Below, one piece after another: positions 49,560 through 59,800 of a stretch of DNA of 64,000 nucleotides (the stretch's first letter is position 1; the number at the start of each line of letters is the position of its first letter). The position numbers and the translations under genes are program-made. Location: positions 80,977 through 144,976 of the forward strand of contig NZ_JBHTIH010000006.1 in the NCBI RefSeq assembly GCF_042677045.1, written 5' to 3'. A model generated the notes under the pieces. The model had not been told where the DNA came from and searched no databases. It was given only the letters and a program-made list of their open reading frames with translations. Origin of the DNA: Lysobacter_K koreensis. GTDB lineage: Bacteria > Pseudomonadota > Gammaproteobacteria > Xanthomonadales > Xanthomonadaceae.

Positions 49560-51656
49560 ATGCCGATGACCTGGGCCGATCTGCGCTTCATGATCGACCG
49601 TGGCACCGGTTTGTGGCGGCGCGGCCTGACCAGCCTGCGCACACGCGGCGTGCAGGCGTCGTGGCAACGCGTGCTCAAGCAGTTCCATCGCGTGCCCGCC
49701 TCGCAGCGCCTGGCGCTGTACCTGCCCGAGCCGGCCGCGTTCTCGCCGTTCGCCGTGCCGCGCAGCGATGCGCCGCTGGCGAGCATCGTGATCCCGGTCT
49801 ACAACCAGTTCGCGCACACGCTGGCGTGCCTGCGTGCGCTGGCCGCGCACCCGGCGCGCGCGGCACTCGAGATCATCGTTGTCGACGACGGCTCGTCCGA
49901 CGACACCCAGGCCTGCCTGCAGCACGTCGCCGGCCTGCGCTACCACCGTCGCGTCGAAAACGGCGGCTTCATCGCCGCGTGCAACGACGGTGCGACGCTG
50001 GCGCGCGGCGAGTACCTGGTGTTCCTCAACAACGACACGGTGCCGCAGCCGGGTTGGCTCGACGCGTTGCTGGCGACGTTCGCCGACCACCCCGGCACCG
50101 GCCTGGTCGGGGCGCAGTTGCTGTACCCCGATGGCCGCCTGCAGGAGGCCGGCGGCCTGGTGTTCGCCGACGGCGGCGGCTGCAACTACGGCAAGTTCGA
50201 ATCGCCGCTCGACCCGCGTTACGCGTTCGTGCGCGAGGCCGACTACTGCTCCGGCGCGGCGATCTGCATCCCGCGCGCGTTGTTCGCGCATCTGGGCGGG
50301 TTCGACCGCCGCTACGCGCCGGCCTACTACGAGGACACCGACCTCGCGTTCGCGGTCCGCGCCGCCGGTTACCGCGTGCTCTACCAGCCCCGATCGCAGG
50401 TGGTGCACGTCGAGGGCGCGACCGCAGGCACCGATACCAGCACCGGGCCCAAGGCCCGGCAGGTGCACAACCAGCAGGTGTTCGCCGACAAATGGCGCGA
50501 CGTGCTGGACCGGCAGCCGACCCGCGCCAGCGAGCAGGCGGCGGTGGCCCGCAGGCGGCGCGCGATCCTCGTCATCGATAGCGCCATGCCGCAGCCCGAC
50601 CGCGATTCGGCGTCGCTGCGGCTGGTCAACCTGATGCGCCTGCTGCGCCAGGAAGACGCGCATGTCGTGTTCGTGCCCACCGACCGCGTCGGCGACGGGC
50701 ATGCGCTGCGCGCGCTGCAGCAGCTTGGCGTCGAGGTCTGGCATGCGCCGTTCCTCAAGGCGCTGCCGGGATGGATCCGCGAACACGGCGCGCGCTTCGA
50801 CACGGTCGTGGTCTGCCGCCACTACGTGATGCGCGAGTTGCTGCCGCTGCTGCGCCGGCACGCGCCGCAGGCGGCGCTGGTGTTCGACACGGTCGACCTG
50901 CATTACCTGCGCGAGCAGCGCGGTGCGCAGGTCGCCGGCGACGCGGCGCTGGCCCGCGCGTCCGAGCGCACGCGTGCGCTGGAGCTGGACATCATCGCGC
51001 GCAGCGACGCGACGCTGGTGGTGAGCGAGGTCGAGCGCGCGCTGCTGGCGCGCGACGCCCCCAATGCACGGGTCGAGGTGCTGTCGAACCTGCACCGGGT
51101 CGCCGGCCCCGGGCAGGCGTTCGCGCAGCGCCACGACCTGGTGTTCGTCGGCGGCTTCCGCCATCCGCCCAACGTCGATGCGGTGCGCTGGTTCGTCGCC
51201 GACGTGTTGCCGAAGATCCGCGCGCAGCTGCCGCAGCCGCGCTTCCATTGCATCGGCGCCGACCCGCCGCCGGAGGTCGCGGCCCTGGCCGCGCAACCCG
51301 GGGTCGAGGTGCACGGCCACGTGCCGGACCTGGCGCCGTACATGGATGGCGCCCGGATCGCGGTCGCGCCGCTGCGGTACGGCGCCGGCGTCAAGGGCAA
51401 GGTCAACCTGAGCATGGCCCACGGCCAGCCGGTGGTCGCGACCGGGTGCGCGGTCGAGGGCATGCACCTGCGCGACGGCGAGGACGTGCTGGTCGGCGAC
51501 GATGCCGAGGCGTTCGCCGCCGCGGTGGTGCGCCTGTACCGCGACCCCGAGCTGTGGCAGCGGCTCGCTGGCAACGGACTGCGCAATATCGAGCAGCACT
51601 TCTCGCTCGATGCCGCGCGCGCGGTCGTGCGGCGGGTGCTGCTGCACGACGCCTAG
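49560..51656 (+). CDS. Two-domain glycosyltransferase (GT2 plus GT4-like)
   Basis: 698 residues. The N-terminal half is a GT-A family 2 domain: ASIVIPVYNQFAHTLACLRA near residue 75, LEIIVVDDGSSDDT, YLVFLNNDTVPQPGWLDALL with the DxD-like motif, and the acceptor region GGFDRRYAPAYYEDTDLAFA near 250. The second half (about 340-698) is a GT-B fold: LVFVGGFRHPPNVDAVRWFV, FHCIGADPPPEV and GAGVKGKVNLSMAHGQPVVA then TGCAVEGM, as in family 4. Fusions of this kind act in O-antigen, capsule or glycoprotein synthesis. No sugar-nucleotide or polysaccharide genes lie nearby, so the acceptor is unknown. The ATG lacks a clear ribosome binding site; GTG at 49539 is an alternative. Confidence 0.85.
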   Translation: MPMTWADLRFMIDRGTGLWRRGLTSLRTRGVQASWQRVLKQFHRVPASQRLALYLPEPAAFSPFAVPRSDAPLASIVIPVYNQFAHTLACLRALAAHPARAALEIIVVDDGSSDDTQACLQHVAGLRYHRRVENGGFIAACNDGATLARGEYLVFLNNDTVPQPGWLDALLATFADHPGTGLVGAQLLYPDGRLQEAGGLVFADGGGCNYGKFESPLDPRYAFVREADYCSGAAICIPRALFAHLGGFDRRYAPAYYEDTDLAFAVRAAGYRVLYQPRSQVVHVEGATAGTDTSTGPKARQVHNQQVFADKWRDVLDRQPTRASEQAAVARRRRAILVIDSAMPQPDRDSASLRLVNLMRLLRQEDAHVVFVPTDRVGDGHALRALQQLGVEVWHAPFLKALPGWIREHGARFDTVVVCRHYVMRELLPLLRRHAPQAALVFDTVDLHYLREQRGAQVAGDAALARASERTRALELDIIARSDATLVVSEVERALLARDAPNARVEVLSNLHRVAGPGQAFAQRHDLVFVGGFRHPPNVDAVRWFVADVLPKIRAQLPQPRFHCIGADPPPEVAALAAQPGVEVHGHVPDLAPYMDGARIAVAPLRYGAGVKGKVNLSMAHGQPVVATGCAVEGMHLRDGEDVLVGDDAEAFAAAVVRLYRDPELWQRLAGNGLRNIEQHFSLDAARAVVRRVLLHDA

Positions 51657-51688
51657 CCGCGGCGCGCCGGCGCGGCCGCCGGAAGGCT

Positions 51689-53326
51689 TCAGTCGCCCGC
51701 GCTGGCCGCGCGCAAGCGTTCGTTGAACTCGTCCAGCCCCGCCGCCGCCGGATCGAGCGCGCGCGCGGCCGCCAGCGCGGCCTGGGCCACGGCCAGCTCG
51801 CCGGCGCCGAGGCGCTCGTTGCCGACCGCGATCCAGCGCTGCGCGAGCCGCCGGCGATTCTCGGCCAGCGCCGGCGATTCGCCTTCTAGCACACGGCGCA
51901 CATCGAGGCATTCGCGCGCGCGGACCAGGCGGTTGCCGCGCAGCTGGGTTTCGAAGCAGTCCTTCGCCGTAGGCAGCAGCCGCGCCACGGCCCGGCGCAC
52001 GCGCGGGTCCTGCGGCGCGATCGCACGGGCGGCGCGCAGCTTGTCGAACGCGCTGTCTCCCGGCGGCGACAGCAGGTCGCCACGCGCCTCGGCGGCGGCG
52101 GCCTGCTCCAGCAACGCGCGCAGGCGCCGTTGCCGTTCCGGCGTCGGCAGCGACGCGCCGGCGCGCGCCTGGCTCTGGCGCGCGCGGTCCAGGTGCCGGC
52201 GCGCCTCGCGGATCGCCGGCGCGTCGGCGGCGATCGCCTGCGCCTCGCGCAGCGCCGCCTCGGCCGGGGCGAAGCGGAAGTCCGCGGCGAGCTGCTCGCT
52301 GCGCGCGGCATAGGCGTTCGCGACCCGCACCAGACCGCGCGCGGCGTCCGCATCTTCCGGGTCGGCCGCGAGCACCAGCCGGTAGCCTGCCAGCGCGCGT
52401 GGCAGCCGGCCGCGACGCAGGTCGGCGTCGGCGCGGCGCCGGCGCTGCTCGGCCTGCTGCGCGAGCTGTGCGAGCGCGTCAGGCAGGTCGACGTGGCCGG
52501 CATCGGCGGCCTGCACGCGGTGGATCGCGGCCGCCGCCTCCGCCAGTTTGCCGCCGGCCAGCCACTGCCGCGCCTGCTGCAGCAGCTCGGCAAGCACGTC
52601 CTCGCGCCCCTCCAGGGCCTCGGTACGGTTGGGCTGCAGCGCGATCACGCGCTGGTACAAGGCCAGCGCGCCGCCGTCGTCGCCTTCAAGCCGGCCGGCC
52701 ACGCGCGCCGCGCGGGCGTCGGCGAGCAGGCGCTCGATCCCGGCGTCGGCCGCTTCCCGCTCGCGCAGCGTGCTGGCGACAGCATCGGCCAGCGCGCGCG
52801 GCACCGACAGCTCGCGCGCCAGTTGGAGCGCGCGGTGCGCATCGGCGTAGCGGCGTTCGTCGATCGCACGTCGCGCCTGCTCGATCGCGGCCAAACCCAC
52901 CTGCGCCAGCCCGGTCCGCGCATCGCCGCGGTCGGGATCGCGCGCGAGCGCCGCTTCGAACAACTCGCGCGCACCGCGGCCATCGGCCGACGTCAGCCGC
53001 CCTTGCGCCAGCGCCAGCGCGGCGTCGGCGCGCAACTGCTGGGCGCTGGTCTGCGGCCACAACCAGTCCGACAGCGGACGCCGCGCGAGCAGCAACACCA
53101 GCACCACCAGCGCCGCCGCGGCAAGGCCCCGGCCCAGCCGTGCGCGCGGCGGCGGCGACTGCCGCGGGGTTGGCTGGGTGGGCGAATCGAAGCGCAGTTC
53201 GCTCCAGCGATCCAGCCACGGCTCGACGCGGGCACGCAGGCCACGTTCGCGCCGCGATCGGGCGCCCGCGGACGCGGTACTGGCAGGGGGGCGTGGATCG
53301 CTCGGTGGCGTGGGCTCGCGTGTCAC
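51689..53326 (-). CDS. Membrane-anchored TPR-like protein of unknown function
   Basis: 545 residues from a GTG. The N-terminal 65 residues are Pro/Ser/Arg-rich and cytoplasmic, followed by one transmembrane helix (AAAALVVLVLLLARRPL at about 68-86). The rest is an all-helical Ala/Arg-rich solenoid with recurring TPR-like pairs (ARELFEAALARDPDRGDART, ALALYQRVIALQPNRTEALE, ALAGYRLVLAADPEDADAAR) and is presumably periplasmic. Two isolated cysteines occur near residues 470-485. No enzyme motif is visible. It lies convergent to the glycosyltransferase and 34 bases downstream of relA on the same strand, so it may be co-transcribed with relA. Confidence 0.75.
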   Translation of the reverse strand: MTREPTPPSDPRPPASTASAGARSRRERGLRARVEPWLDRWSELRFDSPTQPTPRQSPPPRARLGRGLAAAALVVLVLLLARRPLSDWLWPQTSAQQLRADAALALAQGRLTSADGRGARELFEAALARDPDRGDARTGLAQVGLAAIEQARRAIDERRYADAHRALQLARELSVPRALADAVASTLREREAADAGIERLLADARAARVAGRLEGDDGGALALYQRVIALQPNRTEALEGREDVLAELLQQARQWLAGGKLAEAAAAIHRVQAADAGHVDLPDALAQLAQQAEQRRRRADADLRRGRLPRALAGYRLVLAADPEDADAARGLVRVANAYAARSEQLAADFRFAPAEAALREAQAIAADAPAIREARRHLDRARQSQARAGASLPTPERQRRLRALLEQAAAAEARGDLLSPPGDSAFDKLRAARAIAPQDPRVRRAVARLLPTAKDCFETQLRGNRLVRARECLDVRRVLEGESPALAENRRRLAQRWIAVGNERLGAGELAVAQAALAAARALDPAAAGLDEFNERLRAASAGD

Positions 53327-53360
53327 CGCGGCAGCATAGCGCCGGGCCCATCGTGCAACG

Positions 53361-55538
53361 TCAACTGCGGTGCGCCTGTTCCACGCCCGGCAGCGCCGAC
53401 AGCTTGCCCAGCAGGGTCGACAGCTGGCCGTAGTCGGCCACGCTCAGCCGCAGCCGCAGCCGCACGCGCGCGCCGTTGCGCTCGTGGTCGCTGTGGATGC
53501 TGCCGACGTGGGCGTTGCCCTGCGCGATCAGGTTGGTCACTTCCTTGAGCAACCACTTGCGGTCGAGCGCCAGCACTTCGACGTCGACCTCGTAGCCGCT
53601 GCCCTGGCGGCCCCACTCGACCGGCAACACGCGTTGCGGCTGCGCCGCCGCCAGGCGCTGGAAGGATGCGCAGGTCGGCCGGTGCACGCTGACGCCGCGG
53701 CCACGGGTCAGGTACCCGACGATCGGCTCACCCGGCACCGGCTGGCAGCAGCGCGCGATCTGCACCAGCAGGTTGCCGACGCCCTCGACCGTGAAGTCGC
53801 TGGCCTTGCGCGGCGCGCGCGGCGCGGCCGGCGCCGCCGTCGTGCTCGCCGCCACCGCCGGCGCGCTCGCGGCGCGCTCGTGTTCGAGCAGGATGCGACC
53901 GACCTGGTGCGGGCCCAGGTCGCCCAGTGCCACCTGCACGTACAGCTCGCCGTCGCTGCCCAAGTGCAGCTTGTCGCGCGCCGGCGCCAGGTCGGCGCCG
54001 AGCAAGCCCAGCCGGCGCAGTTCCTTGTCGAGCAGCTCGCGGCCGGCGTGCTCGTTGCGCGCGCGGTCGAGCTTGTTGAACCAGTTCCGGACCTTCTCGC
54101 GCGAGCGCGGGCTGGCGAGGAAGCCGTTCGCCGCCACCAGCCAGTCGCGCCGCGGCTCACCGGTCTTTGCGACCATGATCTCGACGCGGTCGCCGCTGTG
54201 CAGCTTGTGGTCGAGCGGCACGATGCGACCGTTGACCTTGGCACCGCGGCAGCGGTGCCCGACCTCGGTGTGCACGTGGTAGGCGAAATCCAGCGGGGTC
54301 GCGCCGGCGGTCAGGTCGAGCACCTCGCCCTTGGGCGTGAGCACGTAGACGCGGTCCTCGACCAGCTCGGTGTCGAACTCGCCCGACAGCGACGCGTCCT
54401 CGCCGTCACGCGCGCCGTCGCCGTGGCTTTCCAGCAGGCGGCGCATCCAGGCGATCTTGCGGTCGAACGCCGCGTCGCCGCCGCTGCCCTCCTTGTACTT
54501 CCAGTGCGCGGCGACGCCGAGCTCGGCCTGGCGGTGCATCTCGTGGGTGCGGATCTGCACCTCCAGGGTCTTGCCCTGCGGCCCCAGTACCGCGGTGTGC
54601 AGCGAGCGGTAGTCGTTGCGCTTGGGCCGCGCGATGTAGTCGTCGAACTCGCTGGGGATCGGCGTCCAGGTGGCATGCACGACGCCCAGCGCGGTGTAGC
54701 AGCCGCCCAGGTCGTCCACCAGCACCCGCACCGCGCGCAGGTCGTAGAGCTCGCCGATCGGCACGCCCTTGCGCTGCATCTTCTTCCAGATGCTGTAAAT
54801 GTGCTTGGGCCGGCCGGCGACCTCGGCTTGCAGCCCCTGCTCCGCCATCGCTCCGCGCAGGGTGCGCTTGACGTGCTCGATGTAGCGTTCGCGGTCGCCG
54901 CGCTTCTCGTCGAGCAGGCGCGCGATCTGCTGGTAGGTCGCTGGCTCCAGGTAACGGAACGCGAGGTCCTCCAGCTCCCACTTCAGCTGCCAGATGCCGA
55001 GCCGGTTCGCGAGCGGCGCGTGGATGTCACGGGTCAGCGATGCCAGTTCGCGGCGCTGGTCCTCGGGCAACTTGTCGGCGGCGCGCATCCGCGCGAGTTG
55101 GCGCGCGAGCAGGATCGGCACCACCCGCAGGTCACGCACGATCGCCAGCAGCAGCCGGCGCAGGCCTTCGCCGCCGGCCTTGCCGCCGTGCTCGGCGTGC
55201 AACGCCCACACTTGTTCCGCGGCGCGTTGGCCGTCGAGCAGCGCCGCGACCGCGGCATGTTCGTGTTCGAACGCCGGCCCGAGCCGCCCGGGCAGCGCCG
55301 GAAACGCGTGCAGGATCGCGGCGGCCACGGTGTCGCCGTCGGCGCCGAGCAAGGCCAAGGCCTCGAGCGTGGCCTTGGCGATGTCGGGCGTGTCGCGTGT
55401 GGCCAACTCCGCAGCGGCGCCGGCCGCGGCCAGGCGTTGCCGGAGTGGCGCGCCGACCACGGCGGCGGCGGGCAGCGCCAGCAGCGCGTTCAGGGGGGAC
55501 GATACCGGCGCGTTCATCGCATCAACCGCGAAGGTCAT
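53361..55538 (-). CDS. relA: (p)ppGpp synthetase RelA
   Basis: 725 residues. The N-terminal hydrolase-like domain lacks the His-Asp pair (AAILHAFPALPG in place of the HD motif), as expected for a monofunctional synthetase. The synthetase domain has KHIYSIWKKMQRKGVPIGEL then YDLRAVRVLVDD, the YTALGVVHATWTPIPSEFDD loop and the catalytic QIRTHEMHRQAELGVAAHWK region. A TGS domain (VYVLTPKGEVLDLTAGATPL) is at about 395-460. The zinc-finger-like RCCQPVPGEPIVGYLTRGRG and a C-terminal ACT domain bind the ribosome. It makes (p)ppGpp when uncharged tRNA enters the A site. A second ATG seven codons downstream is possible. Divergent from an exported-protein gene across a palindrome. Confidence 0.95.
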   Translation of the reverse strand: MTFAVDAMNAPVSSPLNALLALPAAAVVGAPLRQRLAAAGAAAELATRDTPDIAKATLEALALLGADGDTVAAAILHAFPALPGRLGPAFEHEHAAVAALLDGQRAAEQVWALHAEHGGKAGGEGLRRLLLAIVRDLRVVPILLARQLARMRAADKLPEDQRRELASLTRDIHAPLANRLGIWQLKWELEDLAFRYLEPATYQQIARLLDEKRGDRERYIEHVKRTLRGAMAEQGLQAEVAGRPKHIYSIWKKMQRKGVPIGELYDLRAVRVLVDDLGGCYTALGVVHATWTPIPSEFDDYIARPKRNDYRSLHTAVLGPQGKTLEVQIRTHEMHRQAELGVAAHWKYKEGSGGDAAFDRKIAWMRRLLESHGDGARDGEDASLSGEFDTELVEDRVYVLTPKGEVLDLTAGATPLDFAYHVHTEVGHRCRGAKVNGRIVPLDHKLHSGDRVEIMVAKTGEPRRDWLVAANGFLASPRSREKVRNWFNKLDRARNEHAGRELLDKELRRLGLLGADLAPARDKLHLGSDGELYVQVALGDLGPHQVGRILLEHERAASAPAVAASTTAAPAAPRAPRKASDFTVEGVGNLLVQIARCCQPVPGEPIVGYLTRGRGVSVHRPTCASFQRLAAAQPQRVLPVEWGRQGSGYEVDVEVLALDRKWLLKEVTNLIAQGNAHVGSIHSDHERNGARVRLRLRLSVADYGQLSTLLGKLSALPGVEQAHRS

Positions 55539-55542
55539 GGCT

Positions 55543-55576
55543 CGTTGCGGGTCAGCGTCTACACTAGCCCGCAACG
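55543..55576. promoter_or_regulatory. Operator-like inverted repeat between divergent relA and the exported-protein gene
   Basis: CGTTGCGGG (55543-55551) and CCCGCAACG (55568-55576) form a perfect 9-bp inverted repeat with 16 bases between. A -10-like TACACT lies between the arms on the plus strand. The site is five bases from the relA start, so a protein bound there, or a hairpin in either transcript, could influence both genes. Confidence 0.45.
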
Positions 55577-55593
55577 GTCCGGAGGAACAGTTC

Positions 55594-56118
55594 ATGCTTG
55601 CGAAACCCAGGCTTTCAATGCGCGCCCGCACCATCCGTCCGCTGCTGCTTGCCATGTCGCTGGCGCTGGCTCCCACCGCGTTCGCGCAGCAGCCGGGCGG
55701 ACAGCCGATCGAGCGGCAGATGACGCCGGAACAGTTCAAGGCCGCCGGCCTGGACCAGCTCGATGCGCAGCAGCTGGCCAATCTCAACGCCTGGCTCAAC
55801 CGCACCCTGGTGAGCGAAACCACCAAGGCCGCGCAGACCGCCAAGAAGCAGGTCGAGGAAGAGAACCGCGGCTTCCTCGCGTTCGGGTCGACCGAGCCGA
55901 TCGTGGGACGGATCGCCGGCGAGTTCCGCGGCTTCGGCAGCGGCCGCAGCTACACGCTCGACAATGGCCAGGTCTGGCAGCAGGTCGACAGCGCTTCGCT
56001 CGCCGGCGTGCGCAAGACCAGCCCGGCGGTGAAGATCACCCCGAGCGTGATCGGCAACACCTGGTACCTGTCGATCGACGGCTACAACACCCGCGCCCGG
56101 GTGCAGCGGGTCAAGTGA
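55594..56118 (+). CDS. Exported protein of unknown function (paralogue 1)
   Basis: 174 residues. A twin-basic start and hydrophobic LLLAMSLALAPTAFAQQ give a Sec signal peptide cleaved near residue 32. The mature protein begins with a helical motif MTPEQFKAAGLDQLDAQQLA then NLNAWL, continues with a Lys/Glu-rich helix, and ends with a beta-rich domain containing EPIVGRIAGEFRGFGSGRSY then TLDNGQVWQQVD and VIGNTWYLSIDGYNTRARVQ. The next gene encodes a clear paralogue. The start has GGAGG at seven bases. No catalytic motif or cysteine is present. Function unknown; the (M/L)TPxQxxAxGLxxL helix recurs in small exported proteins of this bacterial group. Confidence 0.85.
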   Translation: MLAKPRLSMRARTIRPLLLAMSLALAPTAFAQQPGGQPIERQMTPEQFKAAGLDQLDAQQLANLNAWLNRTLVSETTKAAQTAKKQVEEENRGFLAFGSTEPIVGRIAGEFRGFGSGRSYTLDNGQVWQQVDSASLAGVRKTSPAVKITPSVIGNTWYLSIDGYNTRARVQRVK

Positions 56119-56305
56119 CGCACTGGCCCGCGCAGGCGGGGTGAAGCGCCGCGTTTGCGAGCCACTGGCTCGCGCGGCGCTGAACGCCATCGCGCCGTGC
56201 GCGGTGGCCGGGAATTTCAGGATCCAGCGACTTTGCACTCGGCGCTCGCGTAACCCACACCGCCGCATTGCCCGCACATCGAATCAATCAGCCCGGATAA
56301 CGACC

Positions 56306-56782
56306 ATGCACACGCTGCTCAAACTCGCCCTCGCCGCCACCCTGCTGCTGCCCCCGGCCGTCCACGCCCAGGACGACTACACCGCGATCGAGAAGCGCCT
56401 GACGCCCGCGCAGCTGCAGGCGACCGGACTGGAGCGGCTGACCACGCAGGAGCTGGCGCTGCTGAACCAGTTGCTGCGCGACGAGCGCGACACCGTGCTC
56501 CAGGCCGCCGACGCGCGCAGCCAGCACGACCGCTCGCCGGGACTGTTCGAACGCCGCGCGGTCGAACCGATTCGCAGCACGATCAAGGGCAGCATGCGCG
56601 AGTGGTCGGTCGGCACCCGTTTCGAGCTCGAGAACGGCCAGCGCTGGCGCGTGACCCAGGGCTCGCTGTACACCAGCACCCTGTCGCAACCCAAGGTCAC
56701 CATCGCCCCCGGCGCGCTGGGCAGCTGGTACCTGCAGGTCGAGGGCCATTCGCCACGCCTGAAGGTGCAGCGCGTCGACTGA
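56306..56782 (+). CDS. Exported protein of unknown function (paralogue 2)
   Basis: 158 residues. Signal peptide LLKLALAATLLLPPAVHAQ, cleavage near residue 22. The layout is the same as its upstream neighbour: a LTPAQLQATGLERLTTQELA then LLNQLL helix, a charged linker, and a strand-rich end with EPIRSTIKGSMREWSVGTRF then ELENGQRWRVTQGS and PGALGSWYLQVEGHSPRLKV. The chosen ATG gives the signal peptide. About 190 bases separate the two paralogues; the interval shows no gene. It converges on hrpA. Confidence 0.85.
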   Translation: MHTLLKLALAATLLLPPAVHAQDDYTAIEKRLTPAQLQATGLERLTTQELALLNQLLRDERDTVLQAADARSQHDRSPGLFERRAVEPIRSTIKGSMREWSVGTRFELENGQRWRVTQGSLYTSTLSQPKVTIAPGALGSWYLQVEGHSPRLKVQRVD

Positions 56783-56800
56783 CTCCGTGCGGCACGGGCC

Positions 56801-59800
56801 TCAACGCGGCCGCAGCTGCGCCAGCCGTGCCGCCAGTTTCTTCGCCGACACGCCGCCACGCGCACCGAGCTCCTGTGCGAACAGCGACACCCGCAACTCT
56901 TCCAGTTCCCAGCGCAGCGCCTGCCACTCCGGCGTATCGGCCTGGCCGCTGGCACGCGCCGCATCCAGCGCCGCCACGAACGGCTTGAGTTCCAGCATCC
57001 GCGCCTGGTCGCGCACCGGGTCACGTAGCGCGCGTTCGCCGCGCAGCGCCAATGCCTTGAGGTAACGCGGGTACTCGCGCAGCGCGTCGGCCGGCACGTC
57101 GCGCAGGAAACCCGGCGGGGTCAGCGCCGCGAGTTGCGCGCGCATGTCGTCGAGGTTGCCGCTGGCCCACCCCATCAGCGGCGATTCCAGCTTGGCGCGG
57201 GCCTGCGCGACGGCGGTGAGGATGGCTTCGGCCTGGCCCAGGCGTTCGGTCGCCTCGCCGAACAGGCGCTTGGCCACGGCGTCGCGACGTGCGGCGAACG
57301 CGTCGGCGTCGCGGATTTCGTCCAGGCCCTGGCTGACCAGCGATTCGAACGCGCCGTCGAGCAGGTCGGCGCGCAAGCGGTCGCCGATCGGCAGCTGGTC
57401 ACCTTCATCGTGGCGCGGCGCCGCCGCCTCGATCGCGGCGTACAGCAAGCCGGTCTTGGGCGACACCGGCAACTGCTTGCGCGCCTGCTTGCGCTTCTCG
57501 GCCAGCGCCAGCCACAGCAGCCGGCGCACGCCGCGCGGGTGCGCGCGCAGCGCGGCGTCGCGTTCGGCGTGCACGCGCAGCGAGACCGACTCGCCCTCGT
57601 CGTGCAGCGCCGGGTACGCGGGCACGCCACCGGCGCCGGGCACCGACAGCGGGATCGGCGTGTCCGGGAAGCTGGTCAATTGCGTTTGCGCCAGGCCGGC
57701 GGCGGCCTGGGCCGCGAACGCCGCGGCTGCACGCGCGCCGAAGCGGGCGCGCAACTCGTCCAGGTCGCGCGATTCGGCCAGCACCGCGGGTGCGCCGCGG
57801 CCCTCGCCGGCCGCGTCGAGCAGGCGCAGGTTGATGCGCAGGTGCGGTTCCAGCTCGCTGTCGTCGAACTCGCCGGCCTCGACCGCGACCCCGGTGACCT
57901 TGCGCAGGAACGCCGCCAGCGCGCCCGCAAACGCGCCCTCGCGCGCCGCGTCCTCCGGATGCGCCTCGGCGAACGCGCGGGCGAAATCCGGCGCCGGCAC
58001 GAAGTTGCGGCGCAGCGTCTTCGGCAGCGACTTGATCAGCGCCGCCGCCTTGTCGGCGACGAAGCCCGGCGCCAGCCACGACAGTTGCGCCGGGTCGAGC
58101 GCGTTGAGCAGGTGCAACGGCACGCTCACGGTCATGCCGTCGTCGGGCGCGCCCGGCTCGAAGCGGTACTGCACCGGCAACCGCGCATTGCCGAGCAGGA
58201 CGAATTTCGGGAAGCGCGCGGCATCGCTTTCATCGCCGACCAGCAGGTCGTCGAGCGTCCATTCCAGCGCGGCCTTCTCCGCGGCCGGCAGCTTGCCGAA
58301 CCACGCGTCCAGCGCCTGCGCGTTGTGCACGTGCGCGGGCAACCGCTCGAGGTACCAGCGCGCCATCCACTCTTCGTCGACCACCAGCCCGGCGCGGCGC
58401 TGCTTGGCCTCTTCCTCGCGCGCCTTGGCCAGCGTCGCCAGGTTGCGCGCGAGGAACGCGCTGCGGGTGTTGATCTCGCCGGTCACCAGCGCGTCCCGCG
58501 CGAAGATCGCCCGGCTCTCTTCCGGAAACAGTGCGCCGTAGTGCACCGGCCGCTTCGGCGCGAGCACCAGCCCGAACAGGCTGATCTGCTCGCTGCCGAC
58601 CACGCGGCCTTGCGAGCGCGCCCAGTGCGGGTCGTGGTGGCGCCGCGCGAGCAGGTGCGGCAGCTCCTGGATCACCCAGTCCGGTTCGATCGCGGCATTG
58701 GTCATCGACCACACGCGCTCGGTGTCGAGCACGGTCGCGGCCAACACCCACGGCGGCGGCTTCTTCGCCAGCGGCGAACCCGGGAACAACTGGAACTTGC
58801 GCCCGCGCGGCCCGTCGTAGCCGCCACCGGTTTTCTTGTCCGGCGACGGCGTGCGCTGGCCGATCTGGGTCGGCAGGCCGGCGATAAGGGCGCGGTGCAG
58901 GGTTGCGTACTGGGCATGGCCAATGGCCTCGCTCTCGGCCACGATCGCGGGGTTCTGCTGCCAACCAAGCTCGTCGGCCATCAACTTCAGCTGGCGGTGC
59001 AGCTCGCGCCACTCGCGCATGCGCAGGAACCCGAGGAAATGCTTCTCGCACCAGCCGCGCAGCTTCGACTGGGTCAGCTCCTCGTGCGCCTCCTGGTAGG
59101 CATCCCACAGCCTGAGGATGCCGACGAATTCCGATTTCGGATCGGCGAACAGCGCATGCGCGGTATCGGCCGCGCCGCGCTGGTCGCTGGGCCGCTCGCG
59201 CGGGTCCTGGATGCCCAGGAAGGCCGCGATCGCCAGCATCTCGCGCAGGCAGCCGTGCTGGTTGGCCGCAACCAGCATGCGCGCGAGCTTCACGTCGACC
59301 GGCATCCGCGCCATCAGCTTGCCGACCGGGGTCAGCGCGTAGTCGCCGCGCTTGTCGGACGGCTTCGATCGCGATGCCGACTCGGCGATGCCGACCGCGC
59401 CGAGCTCGCCCAGTTGCTGCCAGCCGTCGGCGATCGCGCGCGGATCGGGTGCCTCCAGGAACGGGAAATCCTCGATCCGCCCCAGCCCGAGCGACAGCAT
59501 CCGCAGGATCACCCCGGCCAGCGCCGCGCGGCGTATCTCCGGATCGGTGTAAAACGGCCGCGATTCGAAATCGGCCTCCGAGTAGAGGCGGTAACAGGTG
59601 CCTTCGGAGATGCGCCCGCAGCGGCCCTTGCGCTGGTCGGCGCTGGCCTGCGAGATCGGCTCGATGTGCAGCCGGTCGAGCTTGCCGCGCGGGCTGTAGC
59701 GCTTGATCCGCGCCAGCCCCGGATCGACCACATAACGGATCCGCGGCACCGTCAGCGAGGTCTCGGCGACATTGGTCGCCAGCACGATGCGGCGCCTGAC

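Noticed and set aside
53361..55538. RelA as a bifunctional SpoT-type enzyme
   Set aside because: The His-Asp metal-binding motif of the hydrolase domain is absent, which fits a monofunctional synthetase.
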